Origin: Bathymodiolus brooksi
Lineage: Eukaryota > Mollusca > Bivalvia > Mytilida > Modiolidae
Length of the DNA: 64,000 bases
Assembly (NCBI GenBank): GCA_963680875.1
Contig: OY804579.1
Span: 80,713,095 to 80,777,094 of the forward strand
Direction of reading: 5' to 3'
The notes under the pieces are model-generated. The model was not told where the DNA came from and searched no databases. It saw nothing but the letters and a program-made list of their open reading frames with translations. Below are positions 44,201-59,200 of this stretch, piece after piece. The stretch's first letter is position 1, and each line of letters begins with the position of its first letter. The translations under genes were made by a program, and so were the position numbers.

Positions 44201-47200
44201 TGTATTTGCATGCACAATAAACGTCTCATTATTCAACTGAATATGCATGTGTCCAAGACGACGCATTCAACTTCCAACTGATTTAGCATAGACAAAAACA
44301 CACGGCGGATACTTGGATATATTTTACCTTTTCGAATAACCTGGTCTTGTATTCGTTTATCATTTTTGCTTAGACTGTTCTTTGGCTCTTTCTCTAATGA
44401 CTTTAGGCATTTTATTTTAAGTTTGACAGTTCTACTGTATTTGTTTTGGCATTCCCGATTTGAACAATTGTTTGTTCTTTCTCCTATAGCTATAACTTTT
44501 GTAATAGACTCAAGAAATCCACATTGAGCGATACCGAATGTTATTAAGGTATTTAAAAGTCATATTGACCGATACAATAAAGTAAAACACAAATATACCA
44601 TACAGTCAGAACAGTTCCCAAATCTAATCGGAAAATCTTATAAACAGAGGCAAAGTCGATAGCACTAACACATATATATATGACCACTCAATAAGAGTGG
44701 CGTGATTAAATTGTGTTACACTTAATGGGTCAAAACTGTTAGAGGTATAGTGAAGACAACAAGCTATATATAAAAATTAAAGTTAGTTGTGAGCTTTACA
44801 TTTATATGTAACAATATTCCAGCAGCACCTGCATATGGTGTATACATCTCTCAGTAGATACGGCATTCCAGCAGAACCTGCATATGGTGTACACATCTCT
44901 CAGTTGATACAACATTCCAGCAGCATCTGCATATGGTGTATACATCTCTCAGTTGATACAACATTCCAGCAGCATCTGCATATGGTGTATACATCTCTCA
45001 GTTGATACAACATTCCAGCAGCACCTGCATACGGTGGTATGCATCCCTCAGTTGATACAACATTCCAGCAGCACCTGTATATGGTGTATGCATCTCTCAG
45101 TTGATACGACATTCCAGCAACACCTGCATATGGTGTATACATCCCTCAATTGATACGACATTCCAGCAGCATCTGCATATGGTGTATACATCTCTCAGTT
45201 GATACAACATTCCAGCAGCATCTGCATATGGTGTATACATCTCTCAGTTGATACAGCATTCCAGCAGCACCTGCATACGGTGTATACATCTCTCAGTTGA
45301 TACAAAATTCCAGCAGCACCTGTACATGGTGTATGCATCTCTCAGTTGATACGACATTCCAGCAGCACCTGCATATGGTGTATTCATCTCTCAGTTGATA
45401 CAACATTCCAGCAGCATCTGCATATGGTGTATGCATCTCTCAGTTGATGCAACATTCCAACAGCACCTGCATACGGTGTATACATCTCTCAGTTGATACA
45501 ACATTCCAGCAGCACCTGTATATGGTGTATGCATCTCTCAGTTGATACGACATTCCAGCAGCACCTGCATATGGTGCATACATCTCTCAGTTGATACGAC
45601 ATTCCAGCAGCACATGCATATGGTGTATACATCTCTCAGCTGATACAACATTCCAGCAGCACCTGCATATGGTGTATGCATCTCTCAGTTGATACAACAT
45701 TCCAGCAGCACCTGTATATGGTGTACACATCTCTCAGCTGATACAACATTCCAGCAGCACCTGTATATGGTGTGCACATCTCTCAGTTGATACAACATTC
45801 CAGAAGCATCTGCATATGGTGTATACATCTCTCAGTTGATACAATATTCCAACAGTATCTGCATATGGTGTATACATCTCTCAGTTGATACAACGTTTCA
45901 GCAGCACCTGCATATGGTGTATACATCTCTCAGTTGAAACAACATTCCAGCAGCACCTGCATATGGTGTATGCATCTCTCAGTTGATACAATATTCCAAC
46001 ATTATCTGCATATGGTGTATACATCTCTCAGTTGATACGACATTCCAGCAGCATCTGCATATGGTGTATATATCTCTCAGTTGATACAACATTCCAGCAG
46101 CACCTGTATATGGTGTATGCATCTCTCAGTTGATACGACATTCCAGCAGCACCTGCATATGGTGCATACATCTCTCAGTTGATACGACATTCCAGCAGCA
46201 CATGCATATGGTGTATACATCTCTCAGCTGATACAACATTCCAGCAGCACCTGCATATGGTGTATGCATCTCTCAGTTGATACAACATTCCAGCAGCACC
46301 TGTATATGGTGTACACATCTCTCAGCTGATACAACATTCCAGCAGCACCTGTATATGGTGTGCACATCTCTCAGTTGATACAACATTCCAGAAGCATCTG
46401 CATATGGTGTATACATCTCTCAGTTGATACAATATTCCAACAGTATCTGCATATGGTGTATACATCTCTCAGTTGATACAACGTTTCAGCAGCACCTGCA
46501 TATGGTGTATACATCTCTCAGTTGAAACAACATTCCAGCAGCACCTGCATATGGTGTATGCATCTCTCAGTTGATACAATATTCCAACATTATCTGCATA
46601 TGGTGTATACATCTCTCAGTTGATACGACATTCCAGCAGCATCTGCATATGGTGTATATATCTCTCAGTTGATGCGATATTCCATAGCTTGTTATTGCTA
46701 TCATGGTTTCCTTCATATTGGGTTGCAGCTAACAAGGAAGCTACTGAAGCAAGGGTTCCCAGTGGTTAAGTTGAAAGTTGCACGGTCGCCAACATGACTT
46801 TTAACTTCTACGGAGTATCTATGTCACAAGTGACTAAGAATGTGTTCCGTTTGTCATAATCACAATCTGGTCCTTTCCTCATTCATGACTTGTCACTGGA
46901 TTTATAATAAGAGTAACACGACAGGTGCCACTTTCTAAGGAACCAGTTTACAGTCAAATACTTCAATGGTAAAGAACACTTCATACAATTTACTACATAA
47001 ATAATATCATTACCTTCCGATTTGTCTGTCTGTAATCGAAGTGATATTTCTTCAGTGATCAATATCTATATAGTAATGCTGTGTTTAGCATTTGCTATGT
47101 GGAAATAGTGCTCAGAGTCATGCACTTTGCCTGTCAATCTGGCCACTATTTTCACAATGAATGTTCAGTAATTGATATATTATTTCGATAAGTGTCAATA

Positions 47201-50200
47201 ATATACAGCGTTTAAGTACCTTTCTGTATATTTAGAAAACTGATAAGACAACTTCATACAATAGATTCCATTTTTGGGAGATGGTGATAGAATTAAACGT
47301 TCAGATGATTCAAGCGTTTTGGGGATGATATAATATTGACAATAGTATATTCTCTTATTGTCATTATATGCTTCTGCTAAACATTCAAATCATACTGCTT
47401 ACTCTTCGCGAGCACCTGGGTTCACCCCCTGTTTATTTGGTGCGGTCCGTACTGATCATCGTTTTTGTTTTCTGTCTTGTGTTTAAATTTCTTGTTTGTT
47501 TTAGTTCGGTGTCTTGTGCCCAATGTTGCGTGTGTCTCTAGATAGTCCATTATTGATATTGCCCCTTCGGTTTTCTCTAACGTTTATACTATTGTCATTA
47601 TAAGCAATTTCACAATTATTTTCTGTTGAAACTTGCAGGAAGTATAATATTTGTTTTCATGAACTTCACTTGGAAACGAAAGTAAACACAAGGATAATGC
47701 ACTTTATTCATACTGTTTATGTAGAAACATTGTCTTCAGTATGTTTGCTTAGACAATTGAATCAAAGTACTTCAGCTCCGACAGTATGTTTTGTTGTTCA
47801 TTTTTAATAAAAAGTGAAGAAGATGAAAAGTTAAAAAAACAACAACACTATTTTAAGCAATGAAACATCAATACCACTGTGGTACCCATATTTTGAAATC
47901 AGTTATTACCTGTTAACTGGCATAGAAAAGGTAACCGTTCTGAACAGTTTCTATTTTCATACTCATAAGAACCACGTGACCATGACACAGCAGTACAGAG
48001 ACTCGCTGAAAATGAAATAGTATCAAAGCTATGGTATTAATTTATGCAACAACTACTGAAGGGTTAGCGCTATGGTGTTTAACGTCACTTTCAAAAATAT
48101 TTCAGCTCTATCGTGGCTCTAAGGTTTCTTGGTGGAAGAAACCAGAGTACCCGTAGAAATCCACCGACCTGCCGCAAGTCACTGACAAACTTTATCATAT
48201 AATGTTATATCGAGTACACCTCGCCTGATTGGGATTCGAGCTCAAACTACTGCAGGATATATTCTCGAATTAACAGATCAATCTTAAGTTGATATTCAAC
48301 CTGTGCAATTTATTTATCAATTCCACCTTATATCAGAATGCTGTCTTCTGATTGGTTGATGAAAGGGGTAATTTTTTACCAATTCTTAGTTTTTTCCAGC
48401 TTTTGCACCATTGCCGGGATATTTGCCTAAATATACCACGGTACTATTGGCAAAAACCCCGTTCGAAACGAAATTCCTTCTTTAAATAGTTTATGACGTC
48501 ACGGATGTCATTCGAATTAATCGGTCTTCTTTCAACCACCGCAAAAGTAAAGAAAATGACGACAGTGTCAGCCGTTATGTTTGAAATCGTTGAAATGTAT
48601 ATATTTCAAATTCATTTGCATTATTTTTTTTGCATGTTGTATATTAAAGCAAAACCGTGATTTATTTTATTTTTGAGTTTATTCCAGAATTTATACACTT
48701 CTTTGACAAGATTTTTCCTGTTTTCGTAGATTGATTTTAAGTCTCAGTTGAAAATCAAATGATCGAGGTGGTCTGAAGTTCTGAACCTGCTTGCATGCCA
48801 CTGTTTTACTTGCTGTTAAATATTCGGCGGAATTAAACAAATATATCCTGTTGGTGAGGGTTATTTGCGGAAAATACCGGTTTCGAGGACAGTCAAATGT
48901 CACCCGCCACTAAAGCGGCTCGGGATATTTACCTCTCCTCTCAACCGGTATTTTTCGCAAATAACCATCACTAACAGGATATATTCATATACTGTAATAG
49001 TACATTGATAAATTGTGACTGACTTGTCTGTGAATTTGTGTATTATGATTATTATCGTTGGAAGCGTGTTGTGTCCTTAACTCAATCGTGCGACACAGAA
49101 ATAAATATTGCCCGAGACCTCTCGCGATACGGTACACGATCTTTACACATGCATATCGGATATTTTTATTATTAAAAAGAAATAATACTTGCATAGCCGA
49201 TTTCATGGACATCTAGACTTGCGTAATGGGATTTGTGCGGGGCGTGCATACAAGCGAAATAAATGTCGCCACAAGAACAGTAAATAATGCAATTACTATC
49301 AAAACTAAAGTTCTCCTCACTCAGGCATATGTGATCTTAACTGATTTTGGCTATCCTATTTATACCCTTTGGCATTGGTCCTCCCAAACACCTTGATATT
49401 GCTTGGCTTTCCAATCTTTAGATCTTGAGCGTACCTGATGAAGGTTATTCCAATCTTTAGATTTTGAGCGTACCTGATGAAGGTTATTCCAATCTTTAGA
49501 TTTTGAGCGTACCTGATGAAGGTTATTCCAATCTTTAGATTTTGAGCGTACCTGATGAAGGTTATTCCAATCTTTAGATTTTGAGCGTACCTGATGAAGG
49601 TTATTCCAGAAACGCGTCTTGCGCACTAAGTTGTATATCTACGTTTTAATTACCAAAAACTAGAACAGTAACATACGATATATAAGAGATATTTATGCTT
49701 TCCATTGTATAATAACGATAATTTCTAGATACAATATTTCAAACATGGCTGCCCATTGTGATAATGTTACTGCTATTTGATTTATACATATTACAAATGT
49801 TCATACCATTTAATAACTCTCTAACACTAAAATACCCCAACCAAGAGTCGATATTACTTGGCTTTGATGCTAAAGGTAGTATACTTTTCTTGTTTATGCA
49901 CGTATTCACAGCTTTCGTCCAATTAGATACTGACCCTTTAAAATATATATTAAGTTAATGTATTAACATGTTAACACTACTGTAAGAAAAGGTTTTAAGG
50001 GACCAGCCATTTTCTTACAGGAAATTGAAAGGGGTTCGAAATTCTTGTTCAGACAGAAATAAATTTTTGTCTCTGAGGCTAGGTGTGTAAATTTTCTTAA
50101 TTGAAAATTGACATAGGGCGATTTAGCTGCGGAACCGCAACCCTTATGGTCCTTGGCCAGTTTTGCTGTTAGAGTTATCTCTTAAATGTCACGTGACCTC

Positions 50201-53200
50201 AAAGCGAGAATACCACAATGACAAGATGGCGGAACGAAGTAGGCGGGATCAGTTAATATCGAGACATTTGTTATCATAATGAGCTAGAAATGAATAATAA
50301 TTATTAAGTAAATATCAAAAGCGATAGATAAATATGTAATGAAACGAATTATCCACATGACTCCGCTCACACAAAACGTTTTGTTGTGAAAAGTACTGTT
50401 GAAAGTTGCGACAAAATCAAGGTCGCAGTTTCACAAATTTTGATAGGGTGAAACCCGTAGCCCTAAGGGGGATTAGGACAAAACGAGGATATTGGTTACA
50501 TGTGAATGGCGGACAGGGCGGGTGGTAATATTTTTTTTTCTACAAAAAAAATATTCTGATTCCCAATGTTGCTGAAAAAATATTCTGATTTTGGTGGAGG
50601 AAGAAAAAAATAATCTGATTCAGAGTTTTTGTCATATAACCTAATGTTAAATTATGGAAAAAAAATTCGCGCTTAGCTCGACAAAAAAAACCTCTCGTGT
50701 TTACCGAATTTTTTTTCTGAACGAAACAAATAACCATAACCCCCCCAACCTGCAAGTTAAATGGTCGGTCCCGTATTGAATAACTGAGGAATATTTGGTG
50801 ATTTTATTGAAAAAAACGTTGAATTAAATAAGAAATCTTGCTTTCAAGTGGCTGTGTTGAATATTCACCATCAATGGCGGACGAGGTAAACAAACAGAGA
50901 GATAACGATACTCTTTGTGCCTTAGTTGGGGATTTTAATGCAAGGTCATCCGATTTGAACGATTTCATTATACCTGATGATGATTTGTGAGCTTTTTAAA
51001 ATTATAATACCGATGATACAATATCATTTAATGATATTCATTTACATAGAAAATCCAGCGACAAGGGTCGGTGTAATGCCTATGGCAATAAACTATTAAA
51101 TATGTGCAAAAATAATAACATATACATTACAAATGGTAGAGTAGGGTAATGACAAAAATATTGGTAAAGTCACTAGTAAAGAATCTAATAGTACGGTTGA
51201 TTATTTCATTATTGCATCTGAGTTATTTCCCTTTATTACGGAATTTGGTATTATTGATTTTTACCCGTTATTTTCTGATGTTCACTGTCGCACACATGTG
51301 TCAATTTCATGTTAAGAGAGTCTACTTGATTTACATAATAAAAACACCCCAATAAAAATAGTTAAACCGGTTCATTGTCAACAGTGAAAACAATCTTTTA
51401 GTTGATATGTAATGAATTAGAAATGATTAATGAACACAGTAACACTTTTCAGTCAGATTTAAATCAGTTTGTAGAAAAAATAAATAAAATATTTATCGAT
51501 ACCTCTCAAGAAACCTTTGGAAATAAAATATATTACAAAGAGAAGTCATCTAAAGTAAATCGGCCTTGGTTTAAATATAACATACAGTGATATTGAAACA
51601 GTACTCAGGTAAAGGCCGAGGTGCGTATATAACGGGTTTCTTTTTCCGCATGACTACTCAGGTGAAGGCCGAGGTGCGTAGCACCAAGGACGGCACTTGA
51701 GTACGAATGCGGAAAAAGAAACCCGTTATATCCAATACGGACAAATTATTTTGTTTCAATAATAATGTATTTAACTTGTACAATAATAGTGTTGTTGAAA
51801 AAATAAATGGTATGGCATATATTTTTACACTTTTAATGTTTAGAAAGTCAAATAAGACAACAATTAACAAAAATAAAACGACAATTTTTTATCGGTCAAC
51901 GTCCTTTCGATTCTCGATTTTATTTAGATATTTCAAGGTCTTTCAAGTGAAAAGAATCGTTTATATTTAGATATTTCAAGGTCTTTCAATTGTCTCAAAT
52001 GTTCACCTGTGGTCTCTCTGATTTGTTATTACTTGCGGTCGATTCGTTAGTTGTTTTTGTATTGCGATAATACATTTTAAAAGTCCACATACTCGTCAGT
52101 TCTGAACATAAATTATGCCAGATCCGAAATACTTGTATCGTGTCTTGTATATTGCTTTTTTAAACAAATTTTTTTTTCCAAAGCTTACTATCAAGAGTGA
52201 TATATACTAATTATAGACCATAGCAGTGTGGTCACCGTAGCTGAGTGGTTAGATGGAAGTTTTGAAAGTCAAAGTAGACTTGAAAAAGCCCAACAGTGGT
52301 TCGATACCCGAAAGTCTCAAAATATGTTTAACACGTGTCTAAGCCTAAAACAGTAAAATGTTAAAGTTGATATATTCAAGAACAAAAGAATAAACTAGAT
52401 TCTTAAAAATAATCCACTGTTCGAACAATAATGTGACGTCAGAGAAATGTAATATGACCAGGTAAATAATATTTACCTTGTCTCAAAAATGGGTCAAAGT
52501 ACAGCGGCCTGTATCATCGGCCCCTATTAGCGGCTTGTATCAACGGCCTCTATTAGTAGCCTGTATGTGATATTAGAGGCCGCATTTATAATGGCTTTGC
52601 TGGGGGTATTATTGTACAACAACACTTGTCATTCAAAAAGAAAAACCTTTCATAAAGCTAAGAAAACTTTAACTGAATCAAAAATGACGAAAAGTGGCAT
52701 GTAAATCTTATAGAGCAGAAATGAATAAATGTTTCAGTGATTATGAACTTACATGTAGAGTCGAAAATGAACTGCGTAATACGTCAGAATCGAATCCAGG
52801 TGATTTGTGGAAAATTTTAAACAAATTTAAAAGATCAAAAAGGGAGGACAAAATTGATATTGATGAATTATACGAGTATTTTAAAAATTTGAACCTTAGT
52901 AATGAAGTGGGGGATTCCAATTTTGAAATGCCAGATACCAATGATAATCTTGCAAACGATACTCTAAACGGCAAAATTATTGAAGAAGAAATCACTTCTA
53001 TTATTCAAAATTTAAAGAATGGCAAAGCACCTGGATATGATTGTGTCATTAATGAATATATCAAATCAACTATTAGTTTATGTATGCCATTGTATTTAAA
53101 ACTGTTTAGGAAAATTATTGATACAGGAATCATCCCAGAGATATGGACAATAGGTATAATCATGCCAGAGATGTGGACAATAGGAATAATCATCCCAGAG

Positions 53201-56200
53201 ATGTGGACAATAGGTATAATCATCCCAGAGATGTGGACAATAGGTATAATCATCCCAGAGATATGGACAATAGGCATAATCATCACAGAGATATAGACAA
53301 TAGGTATAATCATCCCAGAGATGTAGACAATAGGTATAATCATCCCAGAGATATGGACAATAGGCATAATCATCCCAGAGATATAGACAATATGTATAAT
53401 CATCACAGAGATATAGACAATATGTATAATCATCACAGAGATATAGACAATAGGCATAATCATCACAGAGATATGGACAATAGGTATAATCATCCCAGAG
53501 GTATAGACAATAGGCATAATCATCCCAGAGATATGGACAATAGGCATAATCATCCCAGAGATGTGGACAATAGGTATAATCATCCCAGAGGTATAGACAA
53601 TAGGCATAATCATCCCAGAGATATGGACAATATGCATAATCATCCCAGAGATATGGACAATAGGCATAATCATCCCAGAGATGTGGACAATAGGTATAAT
53701 CATCCCAGAGGTATAGACAATAGGCATAATCATCCCAGAGATATGGACAATAGGCATAATCATCCCAGAGATGTGGACAATAGGTATAATCATCCCAGAG
53801 GTATAGACAATAGGCATAATCATCCCAGAGATATGGACAATATGTATAATCATCCCAGAGATGTGGACAATATGCATAATCATCCCAGAGATATGGACAA
53901 TAGGTATAATCATCCCAGAGATATTGACAATAGGTATAATCATGCCTATCTACAAAAACAAAGGTGATCCTGGTAATCCAGATTCCTATTGAGGAATCAC
54001 ATTGGTCTCTTCTGTAGGTAAAGTCTTCACGTCAATTCTTAATAGTAGACCGACAAAATATGCAGATTTGGTAGACAAGATTCCAAATGCTCAAGCTGGG
54101 TTCAGGGTGGGATATTCAACTACAGACAATATTTTTTGCTTACACGTGCTAATTGATATATATATATATGTTGTTTGGGAAAAATTATATTGCACATTTA
54201 TTGACTTTAAAAAGGCGTTTGATACAGTTTGGAGGTTGGGGTTATGGCAAAAACTGGTGAAAAATAATGTTTGTAGGAAAGTTTTAAAAGTGATATTAAA
54301 TATGCATAATAGAATTAAATCGTACGTAATGCAAAATGATGATATTTCAGGGCTTTTTACATGTGATATTGGGTGCGCCAAGGGGAAAATTTACCTCATT
54401 TCCTCTTCTCGATTTTCCTTGCAGATTTAGAAGATTATCTGATACAATACCAGATGAAAGATCTTGAAAAAATTAATAATCTATGTCAGGAGCTAAGAAT
54501 TTTTGTACTTATTTTTGTACTCCTCTATGCTGATGATACTATTATCTGATCAGAAAGCGCAATTGATTTACAAAGCTCATTAGATGTTTTTGAAAGTTAT
54601 TGTTCGCAATGGAAACTGTCTATAAATGTTGAAGAAACTAGAGCTATGATCTTTTGTAAACGTAAAGGGAGACAACAGTATGAGTTTAAATTATATGGAT
54701 CCATATATTATTTCCTTTTTTTTTTCTTTGTGAATTTACCCTGTTCACCATTATTATATTGTTGTATATATGTTGCCTCTTGTTACAGTGTAACTGTCTG
54801 AGAATACAAATAAAATCTTGAAATCTTGGAACATCCACCCATACAATACGAAAATGGTTAATTCCTAACAATAATAAATAAACTATTACTATTGTGTTTA
54901 CTGAGTAAGTTGTTATTCTGGCTTAAATCACTGTTAGCGATCCAGGTTTATGGTGTTTAACGCCACTTTCAACAATATTTCAGCTATATCGTGGCAGTCA
55001 GTTTTATTGGTGGAGGAAACCGAATGCACGGAAAAAACCACTGACCTGTCGCAAGTCACTGACAAACTTTATCAGATAATATTGTATCGAGTACAACTCG
55101 TCCGAGTGGAATTCGAACTCACAACTTTAGTGGTGATAGGCACCGATTGCACAGGTAGTTGTAAATCCAACTACCAAACGATAACGACAACGACGGCCCC
55201 TCCAGGTCTATATACTGTATGATTATGCACTGTACATTGTATTCTCTATGTTGCCAATATATCGTTTGTATTCATGTATAATTCAGCCGTCATATTAGTC
55301 ATAAATCCCAGTTTGCAGGTGTTAACACACATCAACTAAAACCTTACTTTAATTTATTGTGCACATTTTGAAATTTTTGTTTTCGTTTTACTCGCATTTC
55401 ATCAGAGGTGAGTAATACAAAATGTGTGTGTGTGTGTTGATATAATCTTGCTTGTGTCCTGTTTTGCGTTTCAAAGATGAATATGATGAATTTGTCAGAA
55501 TTATAAATATTAACTGCAGAAATGTCCTGTAATTGCTTTGTACTTGCGCTATTCACATTCTACGAATAGTGAACGTAATATATTCGGGTGCCACTGGTGG
55601 ATCAGGATATGTTCACCCTTCCGGAGCACTTGAGTTCACCCATGGTTTTCAATGAGGTTCGCGTTTCTCAATCTTCAATTTTCCATGTTGTGGTTGGTCC
55701 GTCAATTTCAGTATTTTTTTTTCCATTTTCGTTTGACCATTGTATTAACTATCTGTCCTTTTTCGAATTACTGCTTCTGATATTGAAACTTTTCTTTGCT
55801 GCAAAACTAAGGTTTTCACTCACCTGATCCTTCACAACTAAAATTATATGTAGAACTACAATCCGTGACAACATTTATGTTATTTTGCGAAGCAAGACAA
55901 CGGCGTGTACTTGATATGTTATCAAAGATTTCCATTTCAGTTTCGATATCTGGAAATGATAAATCAATGGTTAATATTTCTTCTATTTTAGTCTGTTTTT
56001 AGACTTAATTAAACAAAATTTTGTTCTATATTGATGTTATATTTGATTAAGCACAACTTAAGGACCAACAAATCTTATCTTAGAATCTATTAGCCTCTTT
56101 GTTAGCAGCATCCTCTTTCAAGGAAATCTAGATACGACACTCTTGAATATTCATTAAAAAGAGAGATATAGGTACGTGCTACTGGAATGTTGCTACATAT

Positions 56201-59200
56201 AAATGGAAAATTGATTTGATCTCTCTCTTTTTATAAAAGCGTAATTTTTAACCGACTTGCACTTTAAATTTCTAGGTGTAGGTCTGGGTATAAAGCATGC
56301 CTAGCTATATCTGTCATGCCTTTTGTTTCAAGTTCAATGGGATAGACCAACCAATATATAGATGGGTACGAGTTATTTATACAAACTATAATGAACCACA
56401 TTGTCTATTGTTTACAAAGTGCTTTGCTGTCACAATATTACTGTGAAAACGAACATAAGTAATGCATAAAATATTATACTCTAAATTTTGGGGTGGGTTA
56501 TTGGTTATGGTGTTTTACGCCTCTTTCAACAATATTTCAATTATATCGTGCACGTGGCAGTCAATTTTATGAGTGGAGGAAACCTGAGTATCCGAAAAAA
56601 CCACCGACCTGTCGCAAGTTACTGACACATTTTATCGTTATCACAAAATGTTGTATCGAGCACACCTCGCCATGAACGGGATTCGAACTCACAACTGATA
56701 GGCACTGATTACACAGGTTGTTAGTGCCTATCAGCACTGGAGTTGTGAGTTCTAAAGTTTGGTCATATTGTGGATGATATGTGATATGAATACATAACAC
56801 TACATGTTCTTGACAAATAATTACCTCGTTCAATCTTAAACAATGCCAATCCCTTCTCAGACGAGCAGAACACATTGTTGTAAAACTGGCAACTTTTAAT
56901 GCAAGTTGTTGTCTTGACAATTGTTTTAGGCGTGGTAAGACATTGGCATATTTTCTTCTAGAATAATAAACATGTACTTGATATTTCAAGATAAGAATGT
57001 ACAAATGATGAATATGAAATATTGTTATAAAACTAAGGTTTATCTCACTGCTCTTCGATATGTTTGCTTTTATAATGCAGGTAGCAAGTACTACTTAAAA
57101 AGGTAAACACACACACACACTCACAGATAAATGCGCCTGATGGACTAAGGAGGGGGACATGGTGTTTAGCGCCATTTTCAACAATATTTCAGTTATATCA
57201 TGGCAGTCAGTTTTATTGGTGGGGGAAACCGGAGTGCTCAGAGAAAACCACTGACCTGTCGCAAGTCACTTACAAATTTTATAACATAATGTTACATCGA
57301 GTACACCTCATCTGAGTGGGATTCGAACACACAACTTCAGTAGTGATAGGCACTGATTATATACGTAATTGTAGATCCAACTACCATACGACCACGACAG
57401 CTCCGATTAACTAACGAAGTATCAATATCACTGATGACTCATGATCTATTTATACTCTCGTAATCTCTTGCCGGATATATTCTCTCTTTACGACATTTGT
57501 TGGATACTGAGTAGCACGACGTGTGTTACACTTTAAACAGGAACTACACACTATTCCGGATAACCCGAATTCACCGCCAATTTTGTAAACGATCTATACA
57601 GAGGATTTGTGGAACGGTGTCCAGATGACAATAATAGATATAACAATTCCCACAGACGTTTTAGGAATGATGTCCAGGTGATCTGATTTCCCCCCCGATT
57701 TTTAGTGGGGTTCGTGTTACTCGATCTTTAGTTCTATGTGTATGTTTTGTAGATCGTAGTTTGTCTTTTGTACTTTTTCTTTTGATCATTGTGTTGTCTG
57801 TTCTTCTTCGATGTACGGATTCTGATTACACATGTGGTATCTTCCAACTCGTCTAGACATAACCATTCCTACAGATGTATTGTGGAACGGTGTCCACAGG
57901 ACAATGATACATTTAATAATTCTCACAGAGGTTTTGTTGAACGATATCCACATGACAACAATAGTTAAAAGACTTACGTAATAAATAAAATAATTTGTCT
58001 TTGTGAAACATTCGGCCACACAGTCAAATATACTGGTTTTGTCGGTTGCGTTGTTTTCGTCTGGGAAGTACTGCCTTAATATTATTTGCTTAATAGCGTT
58101 TATAGGTCCACTAACATCCAAATCAAGACATCCTTGGAAAAATAATAACATAGATTTTATCAGTATGGCATAGTTTCCGTTTAATCGATTAGAAAAAAAT
58201 AGGGGGGGGGGGGGTGTAGACAGAATGTTTACAAGGGCAATATTTGATCTGACCAAATGACGGGGACAAAATAATCATTTATATAATCAAACAATAGTCG
58301 GCCTTGTTAAATATCTTAGCCATAAAGATGATACAAATAGTATGGACTAAAATGCATTTTTAACTGCTATGAATACACTATTGGTTTTTCACACAACATA
58401 GCTATCTCTATGCAGGTGTATAATGACAGGGTTTTGTGAAGCGGTATTATTGATTGACCCATCGATTTCTAATCAATGAGGGTTTTAATGTACCCAAAAC
58501 TACATCAGCTGATTATTGCATTTTGATAATTAATACCTTAGTTCTAATAGAAAACCAAAAAGTTCAAAATATTCAAAAAATGTTTCGACAATACATGTTT
58601 CCTGGTGTAAACTTATTAGGTGTAGGTAAATACAGTACCAACCTGTGGAAATTAATTGGCAGTCTTTATCAATTACACGTCGCCATAGTAACATACCTAA
58701 AACGTGTCTATAGACCATGATTGCATAGATAGATGGAAATCTCCAACTACTGTACTATCGCTGATGTTGATAACCAACTACCACACTATCGCTGCTACAT
58801 GTATTGTACCCAAACAACAAGTGACGGATTTAGATCAAGAGAGGCTCTAGACATCTCCACTTTTGAGACACCTCTCAATCCCCTACTCTCACGACTGCAA
58901 CGATTGCTTAGAGACGGCAGTGCATTATGAGATCATATGTAAGAAATGCGTATGACAGTATCAAAAATATTATACACTTTTACCGGAGGCTACCTAGATT
59001 TTGAGGTCCTTGACCTCAGTCTGCCAGGTCTATTTGTAAATCTGGCACTGCAAGCAACAATATATCTGACAGGCTTAAACAAATATGATTCACAAATTGT
59101 GTATTAATATTTCATATTTCAATTATTTTTTAAGGAAATATTAACATGCTCCTGTTTTTATTGTCGTTTTTTGTGTTATTTTGTTGTTTTTATTTCTCAT

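Larger units (their letters stand above)
50875..54830 (+). mobile_element. Non-LTR retrotransposon (LINE), interrupted
   Basis: Copy-2-specific. An APE-type endonuclease occupies about 50,890-51,400 ([14 protein letters not shown] and a SDVH motif, with frame changes). Reverse transcriptase runs over 52,694-54,690, with [37 protein letters not shown] and the catalytic YADDT at 54,526-54,540. The 3' end is AAATCTTGAAATCTTGG. Style is jockey/CR1-like; clade not determined. Many stops make it inactive. Confidence 0.8.

Noticed and set aside
44900..45153. Cys-rich repetitive frames on both strands
   Set aside because: Translations of the 49-bp satellite; the period is not a multiple of three, so the frames cannot persist.
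44810..46683. CRISPR-like array of regular repeats
   Set aside because: Repeats abut with no unique spacers, and the genome is eukaryotic.
49360..49626. Minus-strand protein with a 13-residue repeat
   Set aside because: It is the 39-bp tandem unit of repeat family D translated; no gene context.
53005..53967. Long open frames on both strands (312 and 274 codons)
   Set aside because: They are read-through of a 30-bp minisatellite without stops in those frames; no start context, splice sites or domain.
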